In this document: in pieces, positions 8,947 through 17,928 of the stretch | Layout of the letters: every line of letters begins with the position of its first letter | How positions within the stretch are numbered: position 1 is the first letter of the stretch | From: an uncultured Porphyromonas sp. | Lineage (GTDB): Bacteria; Bacteroidota; Bacteroidia; Bacteroidales; Porphyromonadaceae | DNA: 64,000 nt | Assembly (NCBI RefSeq): GCF_900541275.1 | Contig: NZ_UQJH01000001.1 | Coordinates: forward strand, 372,001 to 436,000 | Direction of reading: 5' to 3' | The notes under the pieces: model-generated | Told to the model about the DNA's origin: nothing | Seen by the model: only the letters and a program-made list of their open reading frames with translations | Database searches by the model: none | Position numbers and translations under genes: made by a program

Positions 8947-9950
8947 AGTTTGTCCTCTTTCTTATCCTTATCGTCCTCCTTAGCCTCCACCTTCGGTCTA
9001 TGCTCCTCGACAAAAGCTCGAGAGGCACTCAAGAGACCCACATTCTCCCCCATCTCCGGACGATACTTGGCAAATTTCGCCAGATCGGCAGTAGTCAGGA
9101 TACGACTTAGGTCATCATACATACGCTCACGCCCGATGTGAGATCGGAAGAGCTCCAATATCTCCGACGAGGTCTTCTCACCCGTCTCAAAGCCATAGAC
9201 CCGCTTGAGGTAGCGACGCAGAATATCTGACATCTCGGTGTAGTACTCCTTCACTTGATCGCTCTCCCAGAGCTTCTCGTCCTTGAGCTTCGCCAGCTCC
9301 TCCACCGCTTCCTCGTAGGGATCGCGGAGTGGCTCCTTGGCTATGGTAGACACCGCCACGGCTCCCTTCTTTCTGCAACTTACAAAGTAAGCGACCGAGA
9401 CGAAGAGCAAGGCGATGAGACTCAGAAGAGCGTAGAAGAGTGCCACATAGTAGAGATAGTCCCAGAGGACAAAGTCAGCCAACCACTGGGGCTTGATGTC
9501 CTTAATCTCATCCGGGTGCTCAAGGTCTACGGGGACGGTCCCGACCATGAGGATCGGCTGATCCTGTGCCTCCACCGGCTTGTCCGCAACTAACGCTGCA
9601 ATATGCTCAAGCGTGTACGAGGCGGAGTCAAAGGAGGTGAGCGTCACCTCGTAGACGATCTGACGCAGTCGGTCACTGATCATCGTCGTATCACCAGTGG
9701 CAACACCCAAGATCTCCACCCCTGAGACCAGAGTATCTGCGGGCAGTGCGAGCTGGATCTCCCTATCCGCCGGGGCGACGACACTCACACTAAGAGTGGT
9801 CTGCTCACCAATTAGGATCTTCGTCGGCTCCAGTTTCGGGATAACACGCACCTCGTCCTGTGCGAAAGCGCTTCCGCACACAGACGCGAGCAGAAGGAGG
9901 GCAATCAGGCGACAATGCCGGAGGCGATGGGTCATACTTATATCAGTCAT
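8943..9950 (-). CDS. Membrane-anchored protein of the MoxR/Bat operon, unnamed
   Basis: A 335-residue protein. A signal peptide ends near AFAQ (about residue 31). An extracytoplasmic beta-rich domain at about 33-150 resembles the opening of BatD (EPTKILIGEQTTLSVSV). One transmembrane helix lies at about 165-190 (YYVALFYALLSLIALLFVSV), and a helical charged cytoplasmic region follows with a K/D/E tail. A gene of this layout commonly lies between the DUF58 gene and batA in Bacteroidota. It has no settled name that I know. It starts one base after the DUF58 stop and overlaps batA by 4 bp. MTHRL at residue 6 is an alternative start. Confidence 0.75.
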   Translation of the reverse strand: MTDISMTHRLRHCRLIALLLLASVCGSAFAQDEVRVIPKLEPTKILIGEQTTLSVSVVAPADREIQLALPADTLVSGVEILGVATGDTTMISDRLRQIVYEVTLTSFDSASYTLEHIAALVADKPVEAQDQPILMVGTVPVDLEHPDEIKDIKPQWLADFVLWDYLYYVALFYALLSLIALLFVSVAYFVSCRKKGAVAVSTIAKEPLRDPYEEAVEELAKLKDEKLWESDQVKEYYTEMSDILRRYLKRVYGFETGEKTSSEILELFRSHIGRERMYDDLSRILTTADLAKFAKYRPEMGENVGLLSASRAFVEEHRPKVEAKEDDKDKKEDKL

Positions 9951-10825
9951 CAGATCCGAGGGTGAGTAAAGAGTCGCTGCAGTCTCGGGACATAGTCCTC
10001 CGATGTTGACACGCTCGCATATCCGATATTGTACTTACTGAAGGTCTCCCTCAGCTTGACGGAGAGCTCCTGCCAGTAGTCACGATACTGTTTCCGGACA
10101 GACTTAGAGGAGCTATCGATCATACGTACTTCACCTGTCTCTGCATCCCTGACACGAAGCAGTCCGACGATCGGCAACTCTGCCTCGTGGGGATCGTAGA
10201 CCTGCATAGCGAGCAGGTCATGCTTATTACGCACCACTGCCAGAGTCTTAGCATAGTCACTCCCGTCGATAAAGTCGGAGAGGAGAAAGAGGGTACAGCT
10301 CTTGCGCTGTACATTGTGTGCAAAGCGCAGAGCCACGGAGATATCAGTCCCCGACCCCTCAGGCTCGATAGAGAGGATCTCGGAGAGTATCGTCAACACA
10401 TGCTTGTGTCCCTTTGACGGGGGGATATACTTCTCCACCCTATCGGAGTAGAAGATCACACCGACATTATCATTATTCTTTATGGTACTAAAGGCGAGCG
10501 TGCCGGCGATCTCCGCCACTCTTTGCCGCTTCGTCATACCTACGGTACCGAAGTGCTCACTCCTCGAGATGTCGACGAGAAGGATCATAGTCAGCTCGCG
10601 CTCCTCCTCATAGACTTTGACGTAAGGGCGAGCATATCGTGCGGTGACATTCCAGTCGATATCCCGCACATCATCCCCCGGCTGGTACTCTCTCACCTCA
10701 CTAAAGGACATACCTCGTCCCTTGAAGGCTGAGCGATACGCACCGGAGAAGATATCCTCCGACAGACGACTCGACTTGATCTCGATCCTACGGAGTCTCC
10801 TTAGCAACTCCTGTGTATCCATCAC
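9950..10825 (-). CDS. DUF58 domain protein of the MoxR operon
   Basis: A 291-residue cytoplasmic protein. The signature GRGMSFSEVREYQPGDD with VRDIDWNVTAR just after it (about 36-62) is the DUF58 hallmark. A vWA-like strand with LLVDISRS follows. DUF58 proteins almost always pair with MoxR ATPases, and here the gene starts 8 bp after moxR. The MoxR-DUF58-vWA set is thought to act as a chaperone or metal-insertion-like module, but the client here is unknown. Two adjacent ATGs open the gene; either could be used. Confidence 0.9.
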   Translation of the reverse strand: MMDTQELLRRLRRIEIKSSRLSEDIFSGAYRSAFKGRGMSFSEVREYQPGDDVRDIDWNVTARYARPYVKVYEEERELTMILLVDISRSEHFGTVGMTKRQRVAEIAGTLAFSTIKNNDNVGVIFYSDRVEKYIPPSKGHKHVLTILSEILSIEPEGSGTDISVALRFAHNVQRKSCTLFLLSDFIDGSDYAKTLAVVRNKHDLLAMQVYDPHEAELPIVGLLRVRDAETGEVRMIDSSSKSVRKQYRDYWQELSVKLRETFSKYNIGYASVSTSEDYVPRLQRLFTHPRI

Positions 10826-10833
10826 CTCTCCGC

Positions 10834-11832
10834 TTAGGGCACCTGTACCTTATTAAGTATCTCTGTGATCACCTCATCAGTCTTGAGATTTTCCGCCTCA
10901 GCCTCATAGCTAAGCCCAATACGGTGACGCATCACATCGTGACAGACAGCACGCACGTCCTCCGGGATGACGAAGCCACGGTGCTTGATAAAGGCGTAAG
11001 CTCTCGCAGCGAGGGCAAGGTTGATCGAGGCACGCGGTGAGGCGCCATAGCTGATCATCCCCCTAAGGTTATCCAGCCCGGCATCGCCCGGGTAGCGGGA
11101 GGCAAAGACGATATCAATGATATACCTATTGATCTTCTCGTCGAGGTAGACCTGATGCACGATCTCCCGAGCCTTAAGGATCTGATCACCGGAGACCACA
11201 GGGCGTACCTCAGCCGGCGTAGCCTTGATCTGCTCCGTCACGATACGGCTCTCTTCCTCCTTGGTGGGATAGCCCACGAGCACCTTGAGCATAAAGCGGT
11301 CGCTCTGTGCCTCCGGCAGTGAGTAGGTTCCCTCCTGGTCGATCGGGTTTTGAGTGGCCATGACGAGGAATGGACGTGGCAGCTCAAAGGTCTGGTCAGC
11401 GATCGTCACCTGACGCTCCTGCATCGCCTCGAGCAGTGCACTCTGCACCTTGGCAGGCGCACGATTGATCTCATCGGCGAGGACAAAGTTGGCAAATATT
11501 GGTCCCTTCTTCACGCTGAAGGTCTCAGACCGCTGACTATAGATCTGAGTGCCGATGACGTCTGCCGGGAGAAGGTCGGGGGTGAATTGGATCCGGCTAA
11601 AGTCGGAGTCAATAAGCTCCGCCAGAGTCTTGATTGCGAGTGTCTTCGCCAGTCCGGGGACACCCTCCAGGAGGATGTGCCCGTCCGCAAGTAACCCTAT
11701 GAGAAGCGATTCCCGAAGATGCTTTTGCCCAACGATGACACGATTCATCCCCTCATCAATGAGGGTGAGAAAACCGCTCTCACGCTCGATCATCTCAGTC
11801 AGTGCCCTGATATCTACGCTTGGTTGTTCCAT
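10834..11832 (-). CDS. MoxR family AAA+ ATPase
   Basis: The protein has 332 residues. The Walker A motif GVPGLAKT is at 57-64 and the Walker B FVLADEIN at 116-123, with the MoxR-type sensor region ATQNP and the C-terminal lid domain. Family length is about 320-340. MoxR ATPases remodel or activate partner proteins, usually vWA proteins, and batA and batB lie downstream. This is the first gene of the ten-gene leftward unit running to 1703, and the 96-bp gap upstream holds its likely promoter. Confidence 0.92.
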   Translation of the reverse strand: MEQPSVDIRALTEMIERESGFLTLIDEGMNRVIVGQKHLRESLLIGLLADGHILLEGVPGLAKTLAIKTLAELIDSDFSRIQFTPDLLPADVIGTQIYSQRSETFSVKKGPIFANFVLADEINRAPAKVQSALLEAMQERQVTIADQTFELPRPFLVMATQNPIDQEGTYSLPEAQSDRFMLKVLVGYPTKEEESRIVTEQIKATPAEVRPVVSGDQILKAREIVHQVYLDEKINRYIIDIVFASRYPGDAGLDNLRGMISYGASPRASINLALAARAYAFIKHRGFVIPEDVRAVCHDVMRHRIGLSYEAEAENLKTDEVITEILNKVQVP

Positions 11833-11881
11833 ATCTAATCTTATTATACTATCTACCTAAGCCTCCCCTCTCAAACAGCCA

Positions 11882-11889
11882 CAAATATA
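11882..11889 (-). promoter_or_regulatory. Likely -7 box for the moxR/bat operon
   Basis: Minus-strand TATATTTG matches the Bacteroidota -7 consensus TAnnTTTG and lies 50 bp before the moxR start codon. No clear TTG -33 element is found at the preferred distance. Confidence 0.45.
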
Positions 11890-11928
11890 CCGATTTCGCC
11901 CCAACCCCTGCCGAAACAACTGGTAATC

Positions 11929-14205
11929 TTACTTAACGCTGGAGTCACGTGAAAAGGAGTACGGTGTAACTGAGAGCGATATTCCCCTCTTCATATTAGG
12001 CCGATTGCTCATCTGAAACCTTAGCACTCCGCCTCCTCGGATCTCATCCATCGTCAGGTAACTTCGATCCAAAACCTTGTCGCCGAGCTGCAGGGCATCT
12101 ACGTATCGGCTCTTGGGACCATTACCTATCGCCTCGATGGAGAGCTCCTTTCCCTCAGGGAGACTAAGCGTCACCCTGTCAAAGAGCGGTGAGCCGATCA
12201 CATACTGGAGCGAGCCGGGACAGACGGGGTAAAACCCAAGTGCCGAGAAGACATACCAGGCAGAGGTCTGCCCATTGTCCTCATCCCCGCAGTAGCCATC
12301 CGGGCGTGCTGCATAGAAGCGATCCATCACCTCACGAACCAGATACTGGGTCCGCCAAGGCTTACCGGCATAGCTGTAGAGATAGATCATATGCTGGATC
12401 GGCTGATTGCCGTGGGCGTAATTGCCCATCCCCATCACCTGCATCTCTCGGATCTCGTGTATGACAAAGCCATAGTAGCTCTCGTCAAAGATCGGTGGGA
12501 GAGAAAAAACGGAGTCTAGCATCTGTACGAATGGCTCTCTGCCACCCATCAGGTCGATCAGCCCCTGTGGATCGTGAAAGACAGACCAAGTGTAGTGCCA
12601 AGAGTTGCCCTCGGTAAAGTCTCCTCCCCACTTAAGAGGATTAAAGTCAGGGGCAGGCGTGCCATCCTTCAGACGACCACGCATCAGCTTGTGCGTGGGG
12701 TCATAGAGATGGCGATAGTTCGTAGCTGACTTTGCGTAGGGTCTGAGCTCCCTCTCACTCTTCCCCAGTGCCGTGCCGAGCCTCCAGATGCACCAGTCAT
12801 CGTAGGCATACTCGAGCGTACGCGCTGCACTCTCATTGATCCCCACATCGGAGGGGACATAGCCGAGACGATCGTACCACTCCCACCCGAGGCGTCCGGT
12901 CGCGGATACCTTAGGGTGGACTGCGTGAGCACCATGGGTGACGGCATCCCATAGTGTCTCCACGTCATAGCCTCTCAGGCCTGTGAGATAGCCGTCAGCG
13001 ACGACTGAGGCGGAGTTATTCCCCACCATAATGTCTCGATGTCCCGGGCTGGACCACTCGGGCAGGAAACCGCTCTCGCGGTAAGCACTCACGAGACCCG
13101 CCTGCATATGAGCTGCCTCCTCAGGGTACAGTAGGTTGAGGAGCGGGAATAGTGCCCTGAAGGTGTCCCAAAATCCGGTATCTCCATAGAGATACCCCTC
13201 ATGGACCTGACCATCGTAAGGACTGTAGTGGATTCTCGTCCCGGACTCATCGTACTCATAGAGGCGACGTGGGAAGAGTAGACACCTGTAGAGCGTGGAG
13301 TAGAAGGTCCTCATATCGTCGACGCTCTTTCCCTCCACTCGGATGCGCCCGAGGAGACTATTCCACAGCTCTCGCCCCTCCTGCTCCAGTTCGTCAATAC
13401 CCTTTGACACCGCCTCTCGCTGGTTGAGCTCTGCCTGCATCGGGCTGACAAAAGAGGAGGAGACGACCAGCTCGACCGTTGCACCCTTCTCAAAAGCGAC
13501 CACAGCTGAGGTATGATCTCCCTCCGCCTGAGGAGAGTCTACCTCCTGACCCTCCCTATATATATTGTGTAGTCGGAAGGGGCGGTCCGTCTTCACCACA
13601 AAGTGGCACCTGAAGTTGTCCGCCACCCCGCCACTATTCTTGCTGCTGTACCCGGTAATGGTCTGCGCTCTTTCGTCCACAGTGATCGCTGACCCTCCAT
13701 CGAGAGCATCGAGGACAAGATAAGGCGTCCGCCCCTCTGGGTAGTCGATCCGAAACCTTACCGCTCGCTCAGTCGGCACCATCGTCACTCGGGTATCGTA
13801 GTCTGGCAGATAGACACGATAGCTGTAGGGAGTAGCCACTTCAGAGAAGTGTGAGAACCACGATGCCCTCTCGTCCTGATCAGGAGAGGGATTGTCCGTC
13901 GTAGGCATCAGGACCAGCTGACCATAGTCATTCATCCATGGACTGGGTTGGTGGGTCTGCTTGAAGCCTCTGATCTTCTGCGCGTCATAGGTGTATTGCC
14001 ACCCATCGCTCATCTTACCCGTAAGGGGTGTCCAGGCGTTCATTCCCCAAGGTCGGGCAATCACCGGATAGGTATTTCCAGCGGAGAGATCATGACTGCT
14101 GTCAGTACCCATCAGCACTTGGACATAGTCCACTGGCTCTTGGGCAAAGAGACCGACAGAGAGGAGGAAAAAAAGGGATGCAAGAGAGAGTGTGCGTCTA
14201 ATCAT
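11929..14205 (-). CDS. GH92 family secreted alpha-mannosidase
   Basis: This 758-residue protein has a signal peptide (cleavage near LFAQ at about 22). It shows the conserved stretches of glycoside hydrolase family 92: the opening VDYVQVLMGTDSSHDLSAGN, the central EWSSPGHRDIMVGNNSASV, then GNQPIQHMIYLYSYAGKPW and, near the end, CGDEDNGQTSAWYVFSALG. GH92 enzymes are calcium-dependent exo-alpha-mannosidases, mostly alpha-1,2, that trim N-glycans. The protein is probably periplasmic. Its start overlaps the rimO stop by 4 bp (ATGA), an unexpected coupling of glycan breakdown with ribosome modification. Linkage specificity cannot be read from sequence. Confidence 0.9.
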   Translation of the reverse strand: MIRRTLSLASLFFLLSVGLFAQEPVDYVQVLMGTDSSHDLSAGNTYPVIARPWGMNAWTPLTGKMSDGWQYTYDAQKIRGFKQTHQPSPWMNDYGQLVLMPTTDNPSPDQDERASWFSHFSEVATPYSYRVYLPDYDTRVTMVPTERAVRFRIDYPEGRTPYLVLDALDGGSAITVDERAQTITGYSSKNSGGVADNFRCHFVVKTDRPFRLHNIYREGQEVDSPQAEGDHTSAVVAFEKGATVELVVSSSFVSPMQAELNQREAVSKGIDELEQEGRELWNSLLGRIRVEGKSVDDMRTFYSTLYRCLLFPRRLYEYDESGTRIHYSPYDGQVHEGYLYGDTGFWDTFRALFPLLNLLYPEEAAHMQAGLVSAYRESGFLPEWSSPGHRDIMVGNNSASVVADGYLTGLRGYDVETLWDAVTHGAHAVHPKVSATGRLGWEWYDRLGYVPSDVGINESAARTLEYAYDDWCIWRLGTALGKSERELRPYAKSATNYRHLYDPTHKLMRGRLKDGTPAPDFNPLKWGGDFTEGNSWHYTWSVFHDPQGLIDLMGGREPFVQMLDSVFSLPPIFDESYYGFVIHEIREMQVMGMGNYAHGNQPIQHMIYLYSYAGKPWRTQYLVREVMDRFYAARPDGYCGDEDNGQTSAWYVFSALGFYPVCPGSLQYVIGSPLFDRVTLSLPEGKELSIEAIGNGPKSRYVDALQLGDKVLDRSYLTMDEIRGGGVLRFQMSNRPNMKRGISLSVTPYSFSRDSSVK

Positions 14206-15506
14206 TTGGACTCTAAGCTTAGCACCTCACCAATAAGGTCATAGTCGGCGGTGCCGGTGATACGTACCTGACAAAACTCCCCCACTCTCGCCTCACCCGT
14301 AAGGATCACCTCGGGATCCACATCAGGCGAGTCGTACTCCGTCCGACCGACATAGTGTCCCTCCTCAGTTCGGTCTACCAGTACCCTGAGCGTCTTGCCC
14401 ACCATCGACTCCGCTGTCTCTATGGCAATCTCCTGCTGCAGTGTCATCAGGCGGTCGTAGCGCTCCTCCTTGACCTCCTGCGGGACATTGTCGCTGTAGT
14501 GAAGGTAGTCGTAGGTCCCCTCCTCATGGGAGTACATAAAGGCACCCATCCGCTCAAATCGCTGCTCTCTGACAAAGTCCATCAGCTCCTCAAAGTCCTC
14601 ATCCGTCTCCTCCGGATGCCCTACCATCAGCGTCGTACGGATCGCTATGCAGGGGACCTCCTCACGCATACGTCGTAGGAGCTCCTCTGTCTCCTGACGG
14701 GTCACACCTCGTCGCATCACTCGCAGCATATGGTCGGAGGCGTGCTGGAGGGCAATATCGAGATACTTACAGACCTTGGGCTGCTCACGCATCACCCTCA
14801 GGAGATCCATCGGGAACTGTGCCGGATAGCCATAGTGGAGCCTCACCCACTCGATCCCGTCGATCTGGCAGATCTTCTCGATCAGCTCAGGCAGTCGTGG
14901 CTCTCCATAGAGATCCCGTCCGTAGTAGGTGAGATCCTGCGCGATAACGAGTAGCTCCTTCACTCCTGAGGCGGCCAGACCTCTCACCTCCTCGAGGATC
15001 TCCTCCTCCGGTCGGGAGATGTGCTTACCGGTAATGATCGGGATGGCGCAGTAGGCGCAGTGTCGGCTGCAACCCTCCGCAATCTTCAGGAAAGCATAGT
15101 GATCCGGCGTGGTCGTCAGGCGAGAGTCAGCGACAGTGGTGTGGTATGCCTTCCCCAGGTGAGTGATCAGATCCTTCCAGTCAAATTTCCCATATATCCC
15201 ATCCAGCTCCGGGATAGCCTCCTTCAGCTCCTCCCGGTATCGCTCACTGAGACAGCCCATGACATAGACCTGTCCTACCTGCCCCGAGGACTTACCGGAG
15301 ACCACTTCGAGGATCATATCGATGCTCTCTTTCTTGGCACTCTCGATGAAGCCGCAGGTATTGACCACCACGATCTCGCCCTCGACCTTCTCAGGGTTAT
15401 GGCAGACCGTGTAGCCACTCTCCGCAAATTGTCTCATGAGCCGCTCCGAGTCGATCAGGTTCTTGGAGCAGCCCATGGTGATGACGTCTACCCTATTCTT
15501 CCGCAT
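14202..15506 (-). CDS. rimO: Ribosomal protein uS12 methylthiotransferase RimO
   Basis: The protein has 434 residues with the three parts of a methylthiotransferase. The N-terminal domain carries Cys13, Cys51 and Cys85 for one 4Fe-4S cluster. The radical-SAM domain has Cys146, Cys150 and Cys153 (CSRHCAYC). A C-terminal TRAM domain spans about 370-432. RimO methylthiolates an Asp of ribosomal protein S12; the motif MGCSKNLIDSE near the start separates RimO from MiaB. The gene is 11 bp after ftsY and overlaps the GH92 gene. Confidence 0.93.
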   Translation of the reverse strand: MRKNRVDVITMGCSKNLIDSERLMRQFAESGYTVCHNPEKVEGEIVVVNTCGFIESAKKESIDMILEVVSGKSSGQVGQVYVMGCLSERYREELKEAIPELDGIYGKFDWKDLITHLGKAYHTTVADSRLTTTPDHYAFLKIAEGCSRHCAYCAIPIITGKHISRPEEEILEEVRGLAASGVKELLVIAQDLTYYGRDLYGEPRLPELIEKICQIDGIEWVRLHYGYPAQFPMDLLRVMREQPKVCKYLDIALQHASDHMLRVMRRGVTRQETEELLRRMREEVPCIAIRTTLMVGHPEETDEDFEELMDFVREQRFERMGAFMYSHEEGTYDYLHYSDNVPQEVKEERYDRLMTLQQEIAIETAESMVGKTLRVLVDRTEEGHYVGRTEYDSPDVDPEVILTGEARVGEFCQVRITGTADYDLIGEVLSLESK

Positions 15507-15517
15507 AAGCCGAGCTT

Positions 15518-16477
15518 TCAGAGCGAGCCCTCAAAGAGGGAGTCCACGAACTCCTCCTTATTGAAGAGCTGCAAGTCAGTCATCTGCTCCCCGAGACCGA
15601 TGTACTTGACCGGGATCTTGAATTGATCCGAAATGCCAATCACCACCCCACCCTTGGCAGTACCATCCAGCTTAGTGATGGCGAGGGTATTGACGTCGGT
15701 CGCCTCGGTAAATTGCTTGGCCTGCTCAAAGGCATTCTGCCCGGTGGAGCCATCCAGCACCAGCAGGATCTCCTGCGGTGCCTCCGGATGAACCTTCTGC
15801 ACCACTTTGCGGATCTTCGAGAGTTCATTCATCAGCCCCACCCTATTGTGGAGCCTCCCGGCAGTGTCGATGATGATCACGTCTGCGCCATTGGCCTTGC
15901 CATGCTCGACGGTATCATAGGCGACTGAGGCCGGGTCGGAGCCCATCTTCTGCTTGATGACCGGGACGCCGACACGCTCTCCCCAGATCTCCAGCTGCTC
16001 GATGGCTGCAGCGCGGAAAGTGTCCGCAGCCCCAAGTACTACGTTGAGCCCCTCGCTCTTATACTGATAGGCAAGCTTGCCGACGGTGGTGGTCTTACCC
16101 ACGCCATTGACCCCCACGACGAGGATCACGTAGGGCTTGACCTGCTTGGAGAGGTCAAAGGAGGTGCCATCCTCCGTCTCATTCTCAGCGAGGAGTGCCG
16201 CGATCTCCTCCTTAAGCAGTCGATTGAGCTCGCTGGTACCCACATACTTATCCTGAGCGACACGCTTCTCGATCCGGTCAATGATCTTCAGCGTCGTCTC
16301 CACGCCCACGTCACTGGTGATGAGTATCTCCTCGAGCCTATCGAGTACCTCGTCATCCACCTTGGACTTCCCCGCTACGGAGTGGGAGAGCTTGTCGAAG
16401 AAGCTCTGCTTCGTCTTCTCCAGACCGGTGTCCAGTGTCTCTTTCTTTTTCTTAGAGAATAATCCAAAAAATCCCAT
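15518..16477 (-). CDS. ftsY: Signal recognition particle receptor FtsY
   Basis: The protein has 319 residues: a short basic N-terminus (GLFSKKKKE), the helical N domain, and the G domain with P-loop GVNGVGKTT (122-130), DTAGR (204-208) and TKLDGTAKGG. The short version without a long acidic A domain is usual in Bacteroidota. It docks SRP-ribosome complexes at the membrane. It follows nspC by 12 bp. Confidence 0.95.
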   Translation of the reverse strand: MGFFGLFSKKKKETLDTGLEKTKQSFFDKLSHSVAGKSKVDDEVLDRLEEILITSDVGVETTLKIIDRIEKRVAQDKYVGTSELNRLLKEEIAALLAENETEDGTSFDLSKQVKPYVILVVGVNGVGKTTTVGKLAYQYKSEGLNVVLGAADTFRAAAIEQLEIWGERVGVPVIKQKMGSDPASVAYDTVEHGKANGADVIIIDTAGRLHNRVGLMNELSKIRKVVQKVHPEAPQEILLVLDGSTGQNAFEQAKQFTEATDVNTLAITKLDGTAKGGVVIGISDQFKIPVKYIGLGEQMTDLQLFNKEEFVDSLFEGSL

Positions 16478-16489
16478 CGCTCAATATCT

Positions 16490-17644
16490 TTAATCCATTC
16501 TTGTCTTGTAATCCTCATACCCATAGGCTCTCAGCAGCTCCGGCGTACCATCGCTGTGGAGTAGGTAAATAGAGGGGTGAGAGATGCCATTGAACATAGT
16601 CGTCTTCACCGTCGTGTAGTGTATCATATCCTCGAATATCAGCCGCTCCCCCACCACCGGCTCATGGTCGACGTACCAGTCGCCCATCACATCCCCGCTG
16701 AGGCAGCTGTTGCCACCCACACGATAAGGGCCGTAGGTATGCTCAACGTCTTGCACCATAGAGGCTCCCCGGATGACAGGCTGATACGGCATCTCAAGGC
16801 AGTCGGGCATATGGCAGGAGAAGGAGGCATCGATCATCAGCGTAGTGACTCCACCATGGGTCACCCGGTCGAGGATCGTCGTGATGAGTGGTCCGGTCTG
16901 CCATGCAAAGGCACTCCCCGGCTCCAGGATTACCCGCAGGTGAGGATAGCGCCGGTGGAAGTCGGTGAGGAGCTTGATCAGCAGCTCAACGTCGTAGTCC
17001 TTCCGCGTCATCAGGTGACCGCCCCCAAAATTGACCCACTTAGCTCGCTCGAGATAGCGACCAAACTTCTCCTCGATCACGCTCAGCGAGCGCGCAAAGG
17101 TGTGCGAGTCGTCCTCGCAGTGCGAGTGGATGTGGATCCCCTCGATCCCAGCCGGCAGCTCATCAGGCAGGTCAGCGAGCGGCACGCCCAGCCTCGAGTC
17201 AGGTGAGGCGGGATTGTAGAGGTCGGTCTCGATCTCGCTGTACTCAGGGTTGAGCCTGAGCCCGCAGCTGATCGGATGCCCGGCATAGTCGCAGACCGTG
17301 GGATACCAGCGGTCAAATTGGGAGAGAGAGTTAAAAGTAATATGGCTGCTACAACGCAGGATCTCCTCCATCTCATCCGGACGATAGACCGGAGCATAGG
17401 TATGGGTCAGAGAGCCCATCTCCTCGTAGCCCAGTCGCGCCTCCGAGAGAGAGCTGGCAGTAGTGCCACTGATGTATTCCCTAAATATCGGGAAGGTCTT
17501 CCAGAGAGCAAAAGCCTTAAAGGCCATTATGATCTCCACGTCCGCCTCGACCGACACGCGACGTATCAGCTCCAGATTACGCCTCAGGAGCATCTCCTCC
17601 ACCACATACGATGGAGAGGGTATATTGTGATAGCATTCCTTCAT
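16490..17644 (-). CDS. nspC: Carboxynorspermidine decarboxylase
   Basis: The protein has 384 residues with the alanine-racemase-like fold of group IV decarboxylases. The PLP lysine is in the early motif IIMAFKAFALW (about residue 43). HIHSHCE and the glycine loop WVNFGGGHL bind phosphate, and CLSGD near the C-terminus supplies the second-subunit cysteine and aspartate. NspC decarboxylates carboxy(nor)spermidine in the carboxyspermidine route to spermidine; its partner dehydrogenase is not in this window. A TACCTTTG box lies only 4 nt upstream of the start codon (17649-17656), so a leaderless transcript is possible. Confidence 0.92.
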   Translation of the reverse strand: MKECYHNIPSPSYVVEEMLLRRNLELIRRVSVEADVEIIMAFKAFALWKTFPIFREYISGTTASSLSEARLGYEEMGSLTHTYAPVYRPDEMEEILRCSSHITFNSLSQFDRWYPTVCDYAGHPISCGLRLNPEYSEIETDLYNPASPDSRLGVPLADLPDELPAGIEGIHIHSHCEDDSHTFARSLSVIEEKFGRYLERAKWVNFGGGHLMTRKDYDVELLIKLLTDFHRRYPHLRVILEPGSAFAWQTGPLITTILDRVTHGGVTTLMIDASFSCHMPDCLEMPYQPVIRGASMVQDVEHTYGPYRVGGNSCLSGDVMGDWYVDHEPVVGERLIFEDMIHYTTVKTTMFNGISHPSIYLLHSDGTPELLRAYGYEDYKTRMD

Positions 17645-17772
17645 TACTCAAAGGTACCAATTTATTGAGGTCGCCACATAAGAAGTCACCCCACGTGCTG
17701 AAAAAGCCAGCTGGACACACTTATGGACAGTCAATCAGCTGTGTGCTCTTTTCAGGAGAAGACAACGCCAAT

Positions 17773-17832
17773 CTAATACCGATATTAGGCTTCTCCAATA
17801 CCGATATTAGTTTTCTCTAATATCGGTAAAAG
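17773..17832. repeat. 22-bp-period palindrome array, copy 2 (3 units)
   Basis: The units lie at 17773-17788, 17795-17810 and 17817-17832 with 6-bp spacers: CTAATACCGATATTAG, CCAATACCGATATTAG and CTAATATCGGTAAAAG. The last unit is degenerate at its outer edge. It is followed by AATTAAGCCTGAAGTC (17833-17848), which matches the tail of copy 5 at 13 of 16 positions. The array lies in the divergent gap between nspC and the Lrp gene, about 115 bp upstream of the Lrp -7 box. The rest of that 363-bp gap shows only the promoter noted separately. Confidence 0.92.
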
Positions 17833-17928
17833 AATTAAGCCTGAAGTCGGGGAATTTGCCGTTGTCTGCCGACAGACCCTCGAGGGTCAAATAGACATCC
17901 CCTCTGCAGCGGAGGCTTAAGAATTCGG

